Origin: Alitta virens
Taxonomy: Eukaryota > Annelida > Polychaeta > Phyllodocida > Nereididae
Direction of reading: 5' to 3'
Length of the DNA: 64,000 nt
NCBI GenBank assembly: GCA_932294295.1
Contig: OW028584.1
Location: 11,292,407 to 11,356,406, forward strand
Positions within the stretch are counted from its first letter, which is position 1. Every line of letters begins with the position of its first letter. This document shows, piece after piece, positions 34,411 through 45,959 of the stretch. The notes under the pieces are model-generated. The model was not told the origin of the DNA. It saw only the letters and a list, made by a program, of their open reading frames with translations, and did no database searches. The translations under genes were made by a program, and so were the position numbers.

Positions 34411-34979
34411 GTTGGTCATGTCCGAGCCCTACACACATGGCTGCCTCTTGATCAAAAACAAAGTCCTCAAAAAATGACACAAAAAAGAAAACGGAAAAAA
34501 CAGCCAACAATTAATCATTGACCGGGTTATGACCAGCCTCTCAATCAATATCTGCCTCCCTGCTACCGCTGTTGGCCATTTCGCTCAAGCTTTTAAAACT
34601 TTACACCTGCCTACTAAACATTGCAAAACTTGCGTGTAATAAAATGTACTGGAATAGAGGAGATCATTGTTGTACACCGAAAATAATTGTATGGCATTGT
34701 GTCATTCTAGATATCATCATGATAATACAAAGTTTAATTGGATGGAGAACAGCATTAGCCTCGTCCAATACAGCTTTCTCAATCCAATAATACTCTATAT
34801 TGGACGACTTTTCATCCACCATTTGTTATATTCTCCGACGAAATGTCTCAGATGACTATATAAGTCTGATTTCTACTAACAAATTCCTTCATTCAAGCAG
34901 TTATAAATCAAAAATAAACAAAAAAAGATAGAAATAAAACAGTTCATAACATGAATGAAGAGATCCATATCACCTTTTC

Positions 34980-35105
34980 TGTCCACTATAACTTTTTCAA
35001 TCCAATATAACTTTACAGTCCAATATAACTTTTCCAATCCAATCACACTTTTTATCCAACATAATTTTGAAATCCAATATAACTTTTTTCCATCCAATAT
35101 AACAA
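34980..35105. repeat. Short interspersed tandem repeats, ATCCAATATAACTTT units
   Basis: Six or seven imperfect copies of a 20-25 bp unit. Confidence 0.65.
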
Positions 35106-35159
35106 AAACTTGACAGTCACATGGTATGAATGAAGATCTGATTGGACAAGCACATTTCA

Positions 35160-35536
35160 TGGGAGAATATAACGAAGTATTTCTGGGACTTTTTTGACCT
35201 AGTGGCAGCATTTGATTTGCATGGAGAAGCACACACAATAATCTATAAATGTTACCGAAAGTTACACCCCAACTTTCTAACGCATAAGAGTTCATCTTGT
35301 ACAAATTAAGTTTCCTATCTTTGCAATGATAATTGTATGCCATTTTGTCATCATTATCTCCATTTGTTATGGTCACAAAGAAGCAGCAGAAATTACAATG
35401 GAGAATATGGCAAAATGCTGGCTATTTGGTTCCCAGAACTGTTTTTATCAGCTAGAAATTGGGCTTTGATTCGTTTCAAAAATTGTCTGTTCATTTTGCG
35501 CTGTTACACGCCATTTACAGCAAAACATGCTCAAAT
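35160..35536 (+). repeat. Dispersed repeat D1, copy 2
   Basis: Counterpart of copy 1. It follows a cluster of short repeats at 34980-35105. Confidence 0.6.
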
Positions 35537-35537
35537 A

Positions 35538-35706
35538 GGGCTTTACGTCCTATATTTCTGCACCTGATGACTAATTAGGACAAGCAGGGACCATGGCAAT
35601 GAGATGAAGGATGAAACAGCCATCCAACTAAGGCTCAACAGGGCCTTGAACCCGGGACCCAGTGACTGTAAGCCCAGATTGCTACCACTGATCTAGGCCC
35701 CCACCC
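35538..35706 (-). mobile_element. SINE family A copy
   Basis: Full head, body and tail, inserted next to the second copy of dispersed repeat D1. Confidence 0.8.
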
Positions 35707-35756
35707 CTCGAAATAAGCCCAAAAAAACATGTGGAATATGTCTTACAGAGGCAGAA

Positions 35757-36010
35757 GTATCTATAGATATGAAAAGTGCAGCCCTCGAAAGCAAGTTCTT
35801 GCTGCTATCGAGGGTTGATTAAATGAGGTGAAAGAGAGAGAGAAGGATTCCACCCATGTTACACATTTACCCCATAGGTGGGGTCTTTTACTCACCTCAG
35901 CATAGACACTCTAGTACAAGATACTGCAAATTTAATGTCTCATCCGAACGACATCCTGCCTATCGACAAACTGCTAGAGGCAGATGTAATGATGAGATGG
36001 TATAATACTA
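35757..36010 (-). mobile_element. SINE family B fragments with both tail types
   Basis: The TATC-type end (GGGCTGC...) lies at 35757-35830 and the body at 35855-35950. A second piece of the LINE-like tail follows at about 35965-36005. Confidence 0.6.
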
Positions 36011-36351
36011 TGATTCTGGGGTGCAATGTCCTTGAAGAGACAAGCTTAATATACTTGACATCTCGAACATACTAAGATCAGACCAAACCACGAAGATCAC
36101 ATGCAGTTCTGTACTATACATATATATATATAGAGAGAAGATGAAACGGAAATTTTGGTTGACATGATTTCTTGTCAATTAATCATTCACAATAAATTGC
36201 CTTTTGTCTTTCTTACTGAAAAAATCACACAGTAGTGTTCCTGAGAATTTTTTCCACAAAGCTACCCCACTTTAAGTCCAGTTTATCATATCCAATATTA
36301 ATGGCAATTCATTATTGAATGTAAACACACCGTATTTCTTGGATCGCGTTT

Positions 36352-36714
36352 CGCGTCATGCTAACTTCCTGTTGACCGGGCTGAGATCATTCTGATTGCC
36401 TATTGGTCAGTAGCATTGTGATGTTGACATTGGCCACAGCCAATCAGATCGCGGCAACAATCGCCGTGACGTCATCAGGTCTCTGACGTCACTAGTCAGA
36501 GCAGCTCATTCACATTTGTTGGTGACGTCACACGTATTTTTTACATCTGGGAATGACCTATACTGGCTATAGTAGTTACGTTATTTTCAATTAATCTATG
36601 ACAAACAACTGCAACATTTTTCCTGATCGTTTAGTTGTTAATCATAGTGAATGATGGGGCCCCAGAATGCATTGCGTTTTATATTGACAGGAAGTTAGGG
36701 TGACGCGAAAAAAT
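36352..36714. mobile_element. M6, MITE-like element carrying three CREs and CCAAT boxes
   Basis: The ends TTTCGCGTCATGCTAACTTC and its inverted partner (CAGGAAGTTAGGGTGACGCG) match at 21 of 23 positions. Inside are TGACGTCA at 36467, 36484 and 36523 plus CCAAT/ATTGG motifs. Only one copy is in the window. Confidence 0.65.
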
Positions 36715-36809
36715 CTCCGTTGCATCTCCTCCGTGGACCAAACCCCTTCTCCAAAATATTCAATACCCTAGCTAGTGTAATCGAAAATATGAAGTGATAA
36801 TAAATTTAT

Positions 36810-37380
36810 ACCGAATAGGGATTTAACCAACAAAAAACGTTAGTTAACTCCTGACTATGAGGGATATAACTAACTTATACTCCATTAGGCATATTTAAAG
36901 GTACCCACTTTAGCACAATTTATTTTTAATTTACAATAAATAATATAAATATTAGTTTTTCATGCCATCAAAAACTCAATATGTAAACAAACCCAGTGAT
37001 GACGTCACAATACTGAACAATGGTGATGATGTCATTTCCATTGTGTTTCCGATGTTTTGGTCTGGATTTTCTCTCAATGTATAATTTATTTTAAGTAATG
37101 TCTTATAAAATCATTAATTCACACAAATTTAGTGTGCCTTGATTAATAAAGGTAATTTTCAAATGTTTGATAGCAACTTAGAAAATTGCAAATTTGACAG
37201 ACAGTGCATCTTTAATCATTTGTTTGATTGTTTGTTTTGTTTTACTGTCACTATTGCAAGACAAGTTCAGTTTGCTTACGAGGGAGTTAACTAACATTTT
37301 CGTTGGTTATATCCCGCTCAGAACATTAGGAAAACAGTCCAAGTGGAGAATAAACAGTGGTTATAATACTTACCATTAGT
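36810..37380. mobile_element. M5 element split by M7
   Basis: The left part (GTTAGTTAACTCCTGACTAT) ends at 36894. The right arm resumes at 37216 with TTTGATTGTTTGTTTTGTTT and ends with the complementary GTTAACTAACA. Confidence 0.65.
36899..37211. mobile_element. M7, TTAA-flanked MITE-like insertion
   Basis: TTAA lies on both sides (36895-36898 and 37212-37215); the ends AGGTACCCAC / AGATGCACTG are weakly inverted. It carries a CRE at 37000-37007. TTAA targeting is typical of piggyBac-type elements. Confidence 0.55.
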
Positions 37381-37894
37381 TCAGACTGTTTGTCTCAATA
37401 AGGCCCCAATGGGATAATCACAGCCTCCTGAAAAAAATTAAAATAAAAATTCAATTCCAGTTTGTTTTTAAAAATATTCTTATCTGAATATATCTGAATA
37501 TAATTCACACAATTGTATTGAAATTTAACACTGTGTGTATTGTTAATAACAGGCCATCTGTAAAAAAGTACTGCTCAAGTGCTGTAGATATCACCCAAAT
37601 AAAACATTAAAAATACGGATAAAAGAATAAATTAATGAGGCTATAAAATTAAACCAGACTTTATAAACAGCCGAGAACACAAAATACTCGTTTCCAAAAA
37701 AATATAATATTACACCATGACACGGTTAATCAATGTTGCCTTGAAAATTCTTTAAACATATTGTCTTTAACATTCTTTTATGTCATTTTTTAAGTCGTCA
37801 ATTTTTTAAGTCGTCAATATATATATCAGAAATTCGATACTTCTAAAGTCAGGTAAAAATTCACTATCCGTCTATAGTTTGACAAGCAATATGA

Positions 37895-38280
37895 GAGCTA
37901 CATTTCAGCAGGTTGTCAACCGCATGAGACGTTAAGTTGGAGGTACCTTGTACTCGGTGTCTATGCTGAAGCAAGTAAAAGAACCCACCCATTGGGTAAA
38001 TGTGTAACATGGTGTGGACTCCTAAGTCTTATCATCTCATCATTACGTCTGCCTCTGGCAGCTGATCATATAAGCTGACTAAGCTTCAGACCCAGTACAT
38101 GGCCAAATTTGCCACGTGTGTTTTCCATGAGAAGGATAAAAGCATGGAAAACACATGGTTTTTGCCCAATTAAAATGAGATGAAAACCATTCGTTTTCCA
38201 TGCATTTATTCAAACGCATGGAAAACGCACGTGGCACATTTGGCCATGTATAGCATTTAGACATAGACATGGTCAAAACC
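37895..38280 (+). mobile_element. SINE family B copy split by an M4 element
   Basis: The body and tail run to 38097 (CTTCAGACCCAGTA). The last part, GCATTTAGACATAGACA, resumes after the 151-bp M4 element. Confidence 0.8.
38098..38248. mobile_element. M4, 151-bp near-palindromic MITE
   Basis: Terminal arms of about 32 bp (CATGGCCAAATTTGCCACGT...) are inverted with two mismatches and flanked by TA. It lies inside a SINE B tail. Confidence 0.85.
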
Positions 38281-39316
38281 CAAGGAAAATTCCAGTGCTC
38301 AGTTTAACACAATGTTTAATAATTATCTGATGCCATAACTCAGCTTATCAAATTAGGCAGACATACTGATGAGATGCTAATGCAAAGAATTCACATTTAA
38401 GTTTGATAGCGTAATTATTGTGCAGACAATGCAGTTTTCTGTGAGATTATAATATTTCAAATAGTATTTATCTTTTTAGGTAACTCTACAGTGTACAACT
38501 GGCCTTTAAACATAAGCGAAACTACCCTCTATTTTAGACCTAGTTTTTTAATCACAAATATATAAATACTTCTTTTTTTTCACAATTAACACACCTGAAA
38601 CCATCTTCTATATTACACCTAGTTTAAATCAAGAAAATACTGGGTTTTTTTTTCCGTTTTTTTAATTTTGTTGCCACGATTAACACATCTGGAAAATTAT
38701 GGAACCCTCGCCCACAAATAATGATAAACAATGATAAAATTAATGATAATGCATTTGCCATTTAACCACTAGAAGATCAACAGCAATTAGGAAAAAGATA
38801 ACTTTGCAAGATTTTGCTTAATGTAAAAACTCTCAAAATTGATCGTGTCGAAGATAAAGGGGAAAAATTAGACGCAGGAAAAAAGAGGAAAAATCGAACA
38901 CAGATTCAGGTGTGTACGTTCTACAGTGGAGGAAAATTTTTTCTGCACACTTTATTACAGCATCTTCTTGAAGCAAGCCACATTCCTCCGCACGGCTATG
39001 GCGTGTGCCTTGCTCGATTTCACGGCAATGCCATGGTTTTTTTGGCATCACCCTCTAACGGTAAATAGACACGTGATTAAGTAGGTCAGCCAATGCACTC
39101 GACGTTCAAAACCCTCCACCGTGCGAACCGGGCCATGTTGCTGCGCTAAATATAGATAAATTTCTTTAAAAAAATAACTGCTGATTTGGCGATCCATGGA
39201 TCTTCGCGACCAATCAAACTGGATATGCTTAAAACCAGGTAATCAAGCCCATTTCTAGCAAGACACACGCCCCAGCTGTGCGGAGAAGTGGAGCTTCCTT
39301 TGGGAAGATGCCATTA

Positions 39317-39458
39317 CAGCTAATTTCTTAGACTTGGAAACTAAGCTACGGATGTGAATCCAGGATTCACATTCGTTAAAGCAATCCCTCAGCTAATGGG
39401 AGTCCTGATTTCACATGACGTCATCTGGAGTTTTGTTCCAAAACTACGCGTTCAGCTG
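39317..39458 (+). mobile_element. M3 foldback MITE
   Basis: CAGCTAATTTC...TTCAGCTG ends with TA on both sides; CRE at 39416-39423. Confidence 0.7.
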
Positions 39459-39477
39459 TAAATTAGCAAGATTGTTT

Positions 39478-39592
39478 TTGCCTCAGCATAGACACCGAGT
39501 ACAAGGGGCTACTAATTGAACGTCTCATCCGAATGACATTCAGTTGAGATGTTGCTCATGAAGTGTGCCTTACCACTAGACCGCCCGACTAC
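39478..39592 (-). mobile_element. SINE family B fragment
   Basis: Reverse-oriented body (CTCAGCATAGACACCGAGTA) and the remains of the head (ACCACTAGACCGCCC). Confidence 0.6.
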
Positions 39593-40152
39593 ATTACAAA
39601 TAATACATTACACAAATAAGACCTCTTATTAAGACCCCTCTGCTTTACATTTACGAACTCTTTGGTGGGTCTCAAAACTGGGATCGCTATATACTCAGAC
39701 AGTTAATTTTAACAAAAGACTCGAGCCTTTACATTTCTTCATGAAATAGTAATTTACATGATGCAGTATGACACCTCTAAGGAAATTTTTTTGCCACCAT
39801 CGAGGTGCCAACCTGAATGGTTCAGAGAGATCCAATCAATTTGCGACTATATAATTATTATTACTGATCAATACTGCTCAGACAGAACTATACACATAGA
39901 ACAACACATACAGTTTCAAATTGAAGTTGTAAAAATAAAATAATAATTAAAAAAAATTGATATTCTCTCTATTTGTTGTAGGCAGACCCCTCTAAGGTCA
40001 CATGTGTATGTACTACATAAATAATAAAATTAAGAATTAATGAATATGTATAATATACATTCATTATGTTTAGCTGCTGTTTATATAAAAGCTTTTTAAA
40101 ACATTCAAAGTGTACAGGAAAACGTGTATTGTTGTACGATATATCTATAAGG

Positions 40153-40306
40153 CCGGGGGCCTAGCTCAGAGGTAGCTGGGTCCCGGGTTCGATTCCCGGT
40201 CGTGTCTAAGTTGGATGGCTGTTTCCTCCTTCGTCTCATTGCCATGGTATCTGCCTGTCCTAATTAGCCCAACTGGTGCAGAAATACAGGACGTAAAGCC
40301 CTAATC
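40153..40306 (+). mobile_element. SINE family A copy
   Basis: The B box GGGTTCGATTCC is intact. The A-box region is partly deleted, and a CA run follows the 3' end. Confidence 0.8.
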
Positions 40307-40539
40307 ACACACACACGATATATCTATATATTGCGTATAGTTGATATTTAGTTTCATCCATCAATTAGTTTTAGACTTGAATTCCAATGTCGAGCATGGA
40401 GCCTGTAAATCCATACAGCCAAAACAATGCATTAGAGAAATACGAGCAGACGGGGATATAAATATCATGTAGCAGCGTTTAGTGCGTGTGTGTTATTGCT
40501 CGGAGTTTTTTTTTTCTTTTCTAATTAAGCTTTTACGTC

Positions 40540-40760
40540 ACTTGGAAACAAAAGACCCGGGATATCACGCTATTAACGCAAACGCACGCGCGTCAAAACG
40601 TCGCCGCCAGTGACGTCACGAGCGTCATGGAGTGCGCCCTGCGCTACACCGAACGTCATGTGCGCCAGTTCCCAACTTTGTCTCTCAGTGACCAGCAACT
40701 CCCAAGAACTTCGAGGCTGCAATGCAAGAGCACCGTGGTCTGAGGTTTCTGTGTTAAAAA
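40540..40760. promoter_or_regulatory. CpG-rich block with a CRE in the intergenic region
   Basis: This is a dense CpG segment (CGCACGCGCGTC and neighbours) with one perfect TGACGTCA at 40611-40618. No coding frame in it resembles a known family. It may be an enhancer, a promoter of a non-coding RNA or an uncharacterised repeat. Confidence 0.35.
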
Positions 40761-40946
40761 TTGTTGGTCGGGAGAGGTCTATAGAAACACTACTACTGTG
40801 GCGTATCTAGAAAATGTCTAAATGGGGTCGAGAAAATTAGAGAATGAAATTAATATTAGATCAATCAACATTATGATTATTTGAACAATTGCTGGCCTAT
40901 ATTTACCCCCAGGTTAGTTTATTATAGTTTAATATTTCATAACAAT

Positions 40947-41082
40947 CAGTAGCGGATTCGGGGGTTCCAGAGGGGTTAGGGGTTTAACCCCGGGTTAGCA
41001 CATTTTAATTTAAAAATGCAGCGGTCCTCAATATTTATTAATTTGTCAACCCCCTGTGAAAATGTTCCTGGATCCGCCCCTG
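40947..41082. mobile_element. hAT-like MITE (CAGTAGCGGATTC ends)
   Basis: The left end CAGTAGCGGATTC and right end (reverse CAGGGGCGGATCC) are inverted. CAATCA is shared at both borders. Confidence 0.6.
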
Positions 41083-41124
41083 GCAATCATCATCCTGTAA
41101 CATGCATAAATATCGAGAAATACA

Positions 41125-41530
41125 ATGGTAAATGTATAGAAATGCATATAACATGTGTAACTATCTTGGTAAGAAATAATTTTTGCCATACTAATATGTC
41201 AAAAGACTCTGGCCTGCTTAAATTTGCTTGTGCTAAAGATTGAAACACTCTACCTCTTGGTGTAAAAACATCGTTTAGTCTCAATATTGTTGCAATTTAT
41301 TTATCATGTAGAACCCGTGCAATATTTTATCTCATTTTAATGCTTTTACTCTTTGTGTGAGCTCATTTTAAGTCTTTTACCTAAATTTTGTATATGTTCT
41401 TATATTAATATAGTTTTATTTTTTTGGTAATTTGTTAAGGCCTTGTTGTCAAACAGTCTATATAACCATGATAACTGAATGACTTGTTTTTTTTAAATAA
41501 AAAAAATTTGACATTGACTTGACCTTGAAT
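41125..41530 (+). mobile_element. LINE 3' end
   Basis: The frame LLKFACAKD, a TGA stop where the family has Trp, then NTLPLGVKTSF fits the C-terminal WN-LP motif of LINE reverse transcriptases. A 3' UTR and a TGACATTGACTTGACCTT tail follow. Confidence 0.55.
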
Positions 41531-41906
41531 TAACAATATTATTAAATTTGAACAAATATAACTATGTTATTAAATCTGAATCCTAAATACGCCACTGTTG
41601 AACTTGCAGCAACATCTACTACAACAGATGTCCATTAATCCCGCCAGGTGGCGAAAATTCAAGGTTTTGAGTGCATAACCTCACCTATAATACACCTTTT
41701 TATTTCATTTTCCTGCCTTCCTCACTTTTTACGTTAATTTTTAAAGTTTACAATGTTGGGGCCACTTGTAAAAACAGGTTTAGTTGCACTTGTCAATGTG
41801 GTTTATATTATGTAATGAACATAAGTGCCCTGTTTCCACTGTGTTTCAATTTGCACACTGGTCAGTTAAATAATCACCTACTAATCAAATGTTGCGAATC
41901 TGCTTT

Positions 41907-42290
41907 GAGATAAGATAAGATAAGATAAGATAAGATAAGATAAGATAAGATAAGATAAGATAAGATAAGATAAGATAAGATATGATATATGATAAGATAA
42001 GATATGATATATGATAAGATAAGATATGATATATGATAAGATTATAAGATAATATATTGTATATGATATAAGATAAGATATGATAAGATAAGCAATGATA
42101 AGATAAGATATGATAAGTAAAGATAAGGTAAGATATGATAAGATAAGCAATGATGAGATAAGATATGATAAGCTGTGATAAGCTGTGATAAGATAAGATA
42201 AGATAAGATAAGATAAGATAAGATAAGATAAGATAACAGATAAGATAAGATAACAGATAAGATAAGATAACAGATAAGATATGTCAAGAT
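41907..42290. repeat. AAGAT pentanucleotide array
   Basis: (AAGAT)n with variant ATGAT units. The complementary strand reads as a long Tyr/Leu/Ile/Ser frame. Confidence 0.95.
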
Positions 42291-42683
42291 AAAATACGAC
42301 CACTTCGGTAAAATAAACAGATGAAAATGAATAAAAAATCATAAAAATTGCATTCTCGGCGTGGTATCCAACCTAAAATAAGGACTTTTCAAACATCCAA
42401 AAACAACCCCTAACCCTACAATGAAAAATGATCAGATATGACAAACTGTTGCCAGAGGCAACCGTAATGATTAGATGGTATAAGGCTAGCCTTAGGGATC
42501 TACAAAAAAAAAAAAAATCACACCAATGGTTACCCCCCCCCCCCCCCTATTAAGACCATCAATTTTAGGACCAAAATCTTCTACAGTCATAATATATATT
42601 ATGTAGCCATTGTATTTTATTTACATCATTAAGACCATCTCATCTCATCTCACCATTCAGGCCAGAAAAATGAAACTGTGAGT

Positions 42684-42906
42684 TTAAACATTGCTGCCAA
42701 TAGCATGAAAATGTAATATTTTATGTATTATTAGCACCTTCTATGACTATATTTATAAATTCACACCCACACAAGGCCAAAAAAAAATTGCACCCAATCT
42801 TAATTAAACTGTCAATTTAATCATTGCTGACAATAGCATTAAGATTTAATATTTTGTATATTATTAGCACCTTCTATGACTATATTTATAAATTAACACC
42901 CACACT
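42684..42906. repeat. Two-copy tandem duplication, period about 134 bp
   Basis: TTGCTG(C/A)CAATAGCAT and ATTATTAGCACCTTCTATGA occur in both halves (42684-42772 and 42817-42906). Confidence 0.8.
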
Positions 42907-43983
42907 GTGTAGATGATAATATTAGACACCCGCTAATCATCTGCATATCCCAGTTTCATGAACAGGTGGAATACTCTCAGCTCTTATGAGCTGAACATGG
43001 GCGGGGTCCAATCTATACTTCTACCACTTACTATCAGTAGAGCCACAGCCTATAATATGCTTTTTGTCATACTGTTATCATAATATTGTATCATTCATTA
43101 TACACTGTATTATACAGAGTCGTCACTGTACGCATAATGTACATGGTCATATATTGGGATGTGTACTGGAGCAATTCAAAATAAACAATATTTATAAATT
43201 AGCACCAAAATCAGGGTTCTTTCTTTTTTTTTCTTCTTCTTTCTTTTTTTAACTGAATAAAAAATAAATAAATATCATAAAATAAAAACGGAAAATGCAA
43301 AAAGTGTGTTCAAGGAATCCCCCCCCCCCTTATTTACAAAATATTTCTCACTCCCAAACGCGATGTTTAAACTTCCAGGCTTCCTTGCAAATTCATAGAA
43401 ATGAAATTTAATTTATTGTACCGCTCTTCTCATGACTTATGACTCAAAGTCAAATTTAAAACAACCAAAGTGACAGACATATCAGATATATAGCCCGCAG
43501 GTTGCAAAACAGATCGATACAAACGCGATATGTCTGTATTCTGTGTACTAGATCTAAGCCAGCTGTGTTTGTCTGTCTGTCCATGCACCGGTCCACTTGT
43601 CAGTTATTAGAAACATTTATACATATCCATACTTATAATAAATATTTGACGCATTGGGTATCACCGAATTATTAAAATAATGAGGTTGTACACTACCTGG
43701 AATTTCTTTTAATTTTTTTTATTATTATTTTGGTCAACCTTTTTGGTGTACACCTATTTTCTTTTTATACACACATATATACATATTTATGGTTTTATTC
43801 ATCTAGCCATCGAAACAATACAAGCGTTTATAAAGATTTTCGGATTACACTGGATTATTTTCAATGTATGAATGGAAATATCTAAAGAGAGAGATTTGTT
43901 TATTTCAAGTGTACATCACATTCCATAACAATAAGCACAATAAGACATATCTATAAATATATAACTATCACGGCATACACACT

Positions 43984-44135
43984 TTATCTATCTATCTATC
44001 TATCTATCTATTTATCTATCTATCATTGATTCATTCAATCTATCTATCTATATATCTATCGATTGATTGATCTATCCATCTACCTAACTACCTAACTATC
44101 CATCCATCCATCTATCTATCTATCTATCTATCTTT
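43984..44135. repeat. TATC microsatellite
   Basis: Two perfect TATC blocks separated by an imperfect segment. Confidence 0.9.
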
Positions 44136-44665
44136 AAATGAGACCAGCTGGTATTTAAGACCAGGCTAGAATAAACAATTGCAGCATTTTTATCTGGATA
44201 TTATATAAACTAATACATTCTCCCCAATTTAAGTAGAACTTCCGCAGGTACAGGCCCTGCATCTATAACACATTGCCCTGGTAGTAACTGGCTTATAGCC
44301 TATTTGACCAACCGTAGCTGCAGCTTTGGCTAGTCGTTTAAACTTTATTTTCGTACTAAACATACACTGATACAATGTATAAAAATAACAATACAATTGT
44401 AGCTAAAACAAAGAGTAAAAAAGGTCTTAATCAGTGGTAATATTTAGTCAAAGCTGACTGCCCTTCGATGATATTAGTATAGAATCTACATTATTGTGTT
44501 TTTAATTGGCAGAGGGTCTCACCTTCAGAATTTAGATCAACTCAAATATATATTGTTCAGACATCCACATTTTGTATTAACCCTACATTTATTTTTCATC
44601 CTGACTTAGTAATTATTTCTGGTGATACCAATGGTGAAAAGTTTTAGTAAACCATATGTAGTAAT

Positions 44666-44698
44666 ATAATAGAATAGAATAGAATAGAATAGAATAGA
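44666..44698. repeat. Short AATAG array
   Basis: Six perfect pentamer units, the same type as at 50.4 kb. Confidence 0.9.
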
Positions 44699-45679
44699 GT
44701 ACTGTGAAAACGGAAGACTAAAATTAAAACTGAACAAAAATAAAGACATAACAAATGACCTCATAGCTAAGGAATTATTAAGCGAATATTTGCTTTAAAA
44801 TGAAATAAAATCTATACGAAACCCACCCAATAATGTGACACGCAGGCAAAAAAAATAATAAAATCTGCTTACTCGGGACTTTACCTACACACTGTATAAT
44901 CACAAGTTCACAACATATGCTGCTGAGAAATGCACTGGCGATTGCTTCTTTTTTCTTATTCTTTTTTTCTCTAGTTTTTTCTTTTGATACAAACAGTTAT
45001 TATTGATCAATGAAATTCAAGTACACCATGTGAGCCTACGTATATAAAATACAGCTGACTGCAACATATTTTGATACACATCAACCTGGATCAATATAGT
45101 ATTAATATCAATTTTAGCAACTTAAGATTTCGAATGTCAAATACCCGATTACCCCCAACAAACTCTCGAGAAGCTTGACCATATTTTTTTTTTGTTTGTT
45201 CAAAACTTTAAAAAAAAATTTCCAATAAAAATTTATTTTTTATTCTTTGACTTTCTTGTCCTGGATTAGTCATTGTTTAAATATTTCACAAAATTCAAAT
45301 TGTGTTAAGGTAGGCAATAGGAAGCTCTGCATATTTTCTCCTAACAAGAAACAAGTATTTTACCAACAAGATGGCAATTTCTATGTCTATGCTATCTTTG
45401 AAAATGTTTATTCTTCGTGATATTTGGAGACTGATAATTTGATTCACAAAAGGATCTTAAAAAGTTCGACGAATATAATATATATATATCTCAATCTGTA
45501 CGCGCATAACAAATTCTGTATGTAAATGATAAAATGGAATTTTTGCATCAACAACCACTCTCAACATTTTGATACAAGCGTCATCTCCTCATTACTTCTG
45601 CCTCTCGCGGTTGCAGTTAGCCAAATTTACAGGACTCAGAACCCCAAATAATCTAATGAATCATGATAATAAAGTATCA

Positions 45680-45950
45680 GTTATATCCCGAATAGGATAT
45701 TACAGTACTCCTTCGGCGTCGGATATAACCAACAAAAATGTTAGTTAACTCCTCACTATGAGGGATATAACTAACTTAGGCATATTCACTAATTTTTTTG
45801 ATTGTTTGTTTTGCTTTAATGCTTGTGTTGCGCAAAACAAGTTCTGTTTGTACTCAGGAGGGAGTTAACTAACATTTTTGTTGGTTATTGACTTAGAACT
45901 ATAGGAAACCAGTCTAAGGGGAGTATAATGATAATTGAACAACACAAAAC
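45680..45950. mobile_element. M5 element
   Basis: GGATATAACCAACAAAAATG, GTTAGTTAACTCC, and the complementary GGAGTTAACTAACATTTTTG at the other end. Confidence 0.65.
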
Positions 45951-45959
45951 TATACCATA

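Larger units (their letters stand above)
40796..41597. mobile_element. Possible larger hAT-like element with nested repeats
   Basis: The ends CTGTGGCGTATCTAG and the reverse of CTAAATACGCCACTG match. The 8-bp flanks do not match, so the two ends may belong to different insertions. Confidence 0.35.
43260..45560. other. Intergenic stretch without recognised genes
   Basis: Apart from the TATC and AATAG arrays, nothing was recognised. Composition is AT-rich throughout. Confidence 0.5.

Noticed and set aside
34876..35376. 166-codon minus-strand frame
   Set aside because: It is made of short tandem ATCCAATATAACTTT units and part of repeat D1.
41881..42342. 153-codon minus-strand frame
   Set aside because: It is a reading of the AAGAT array, which lacks stop codons in that phase.
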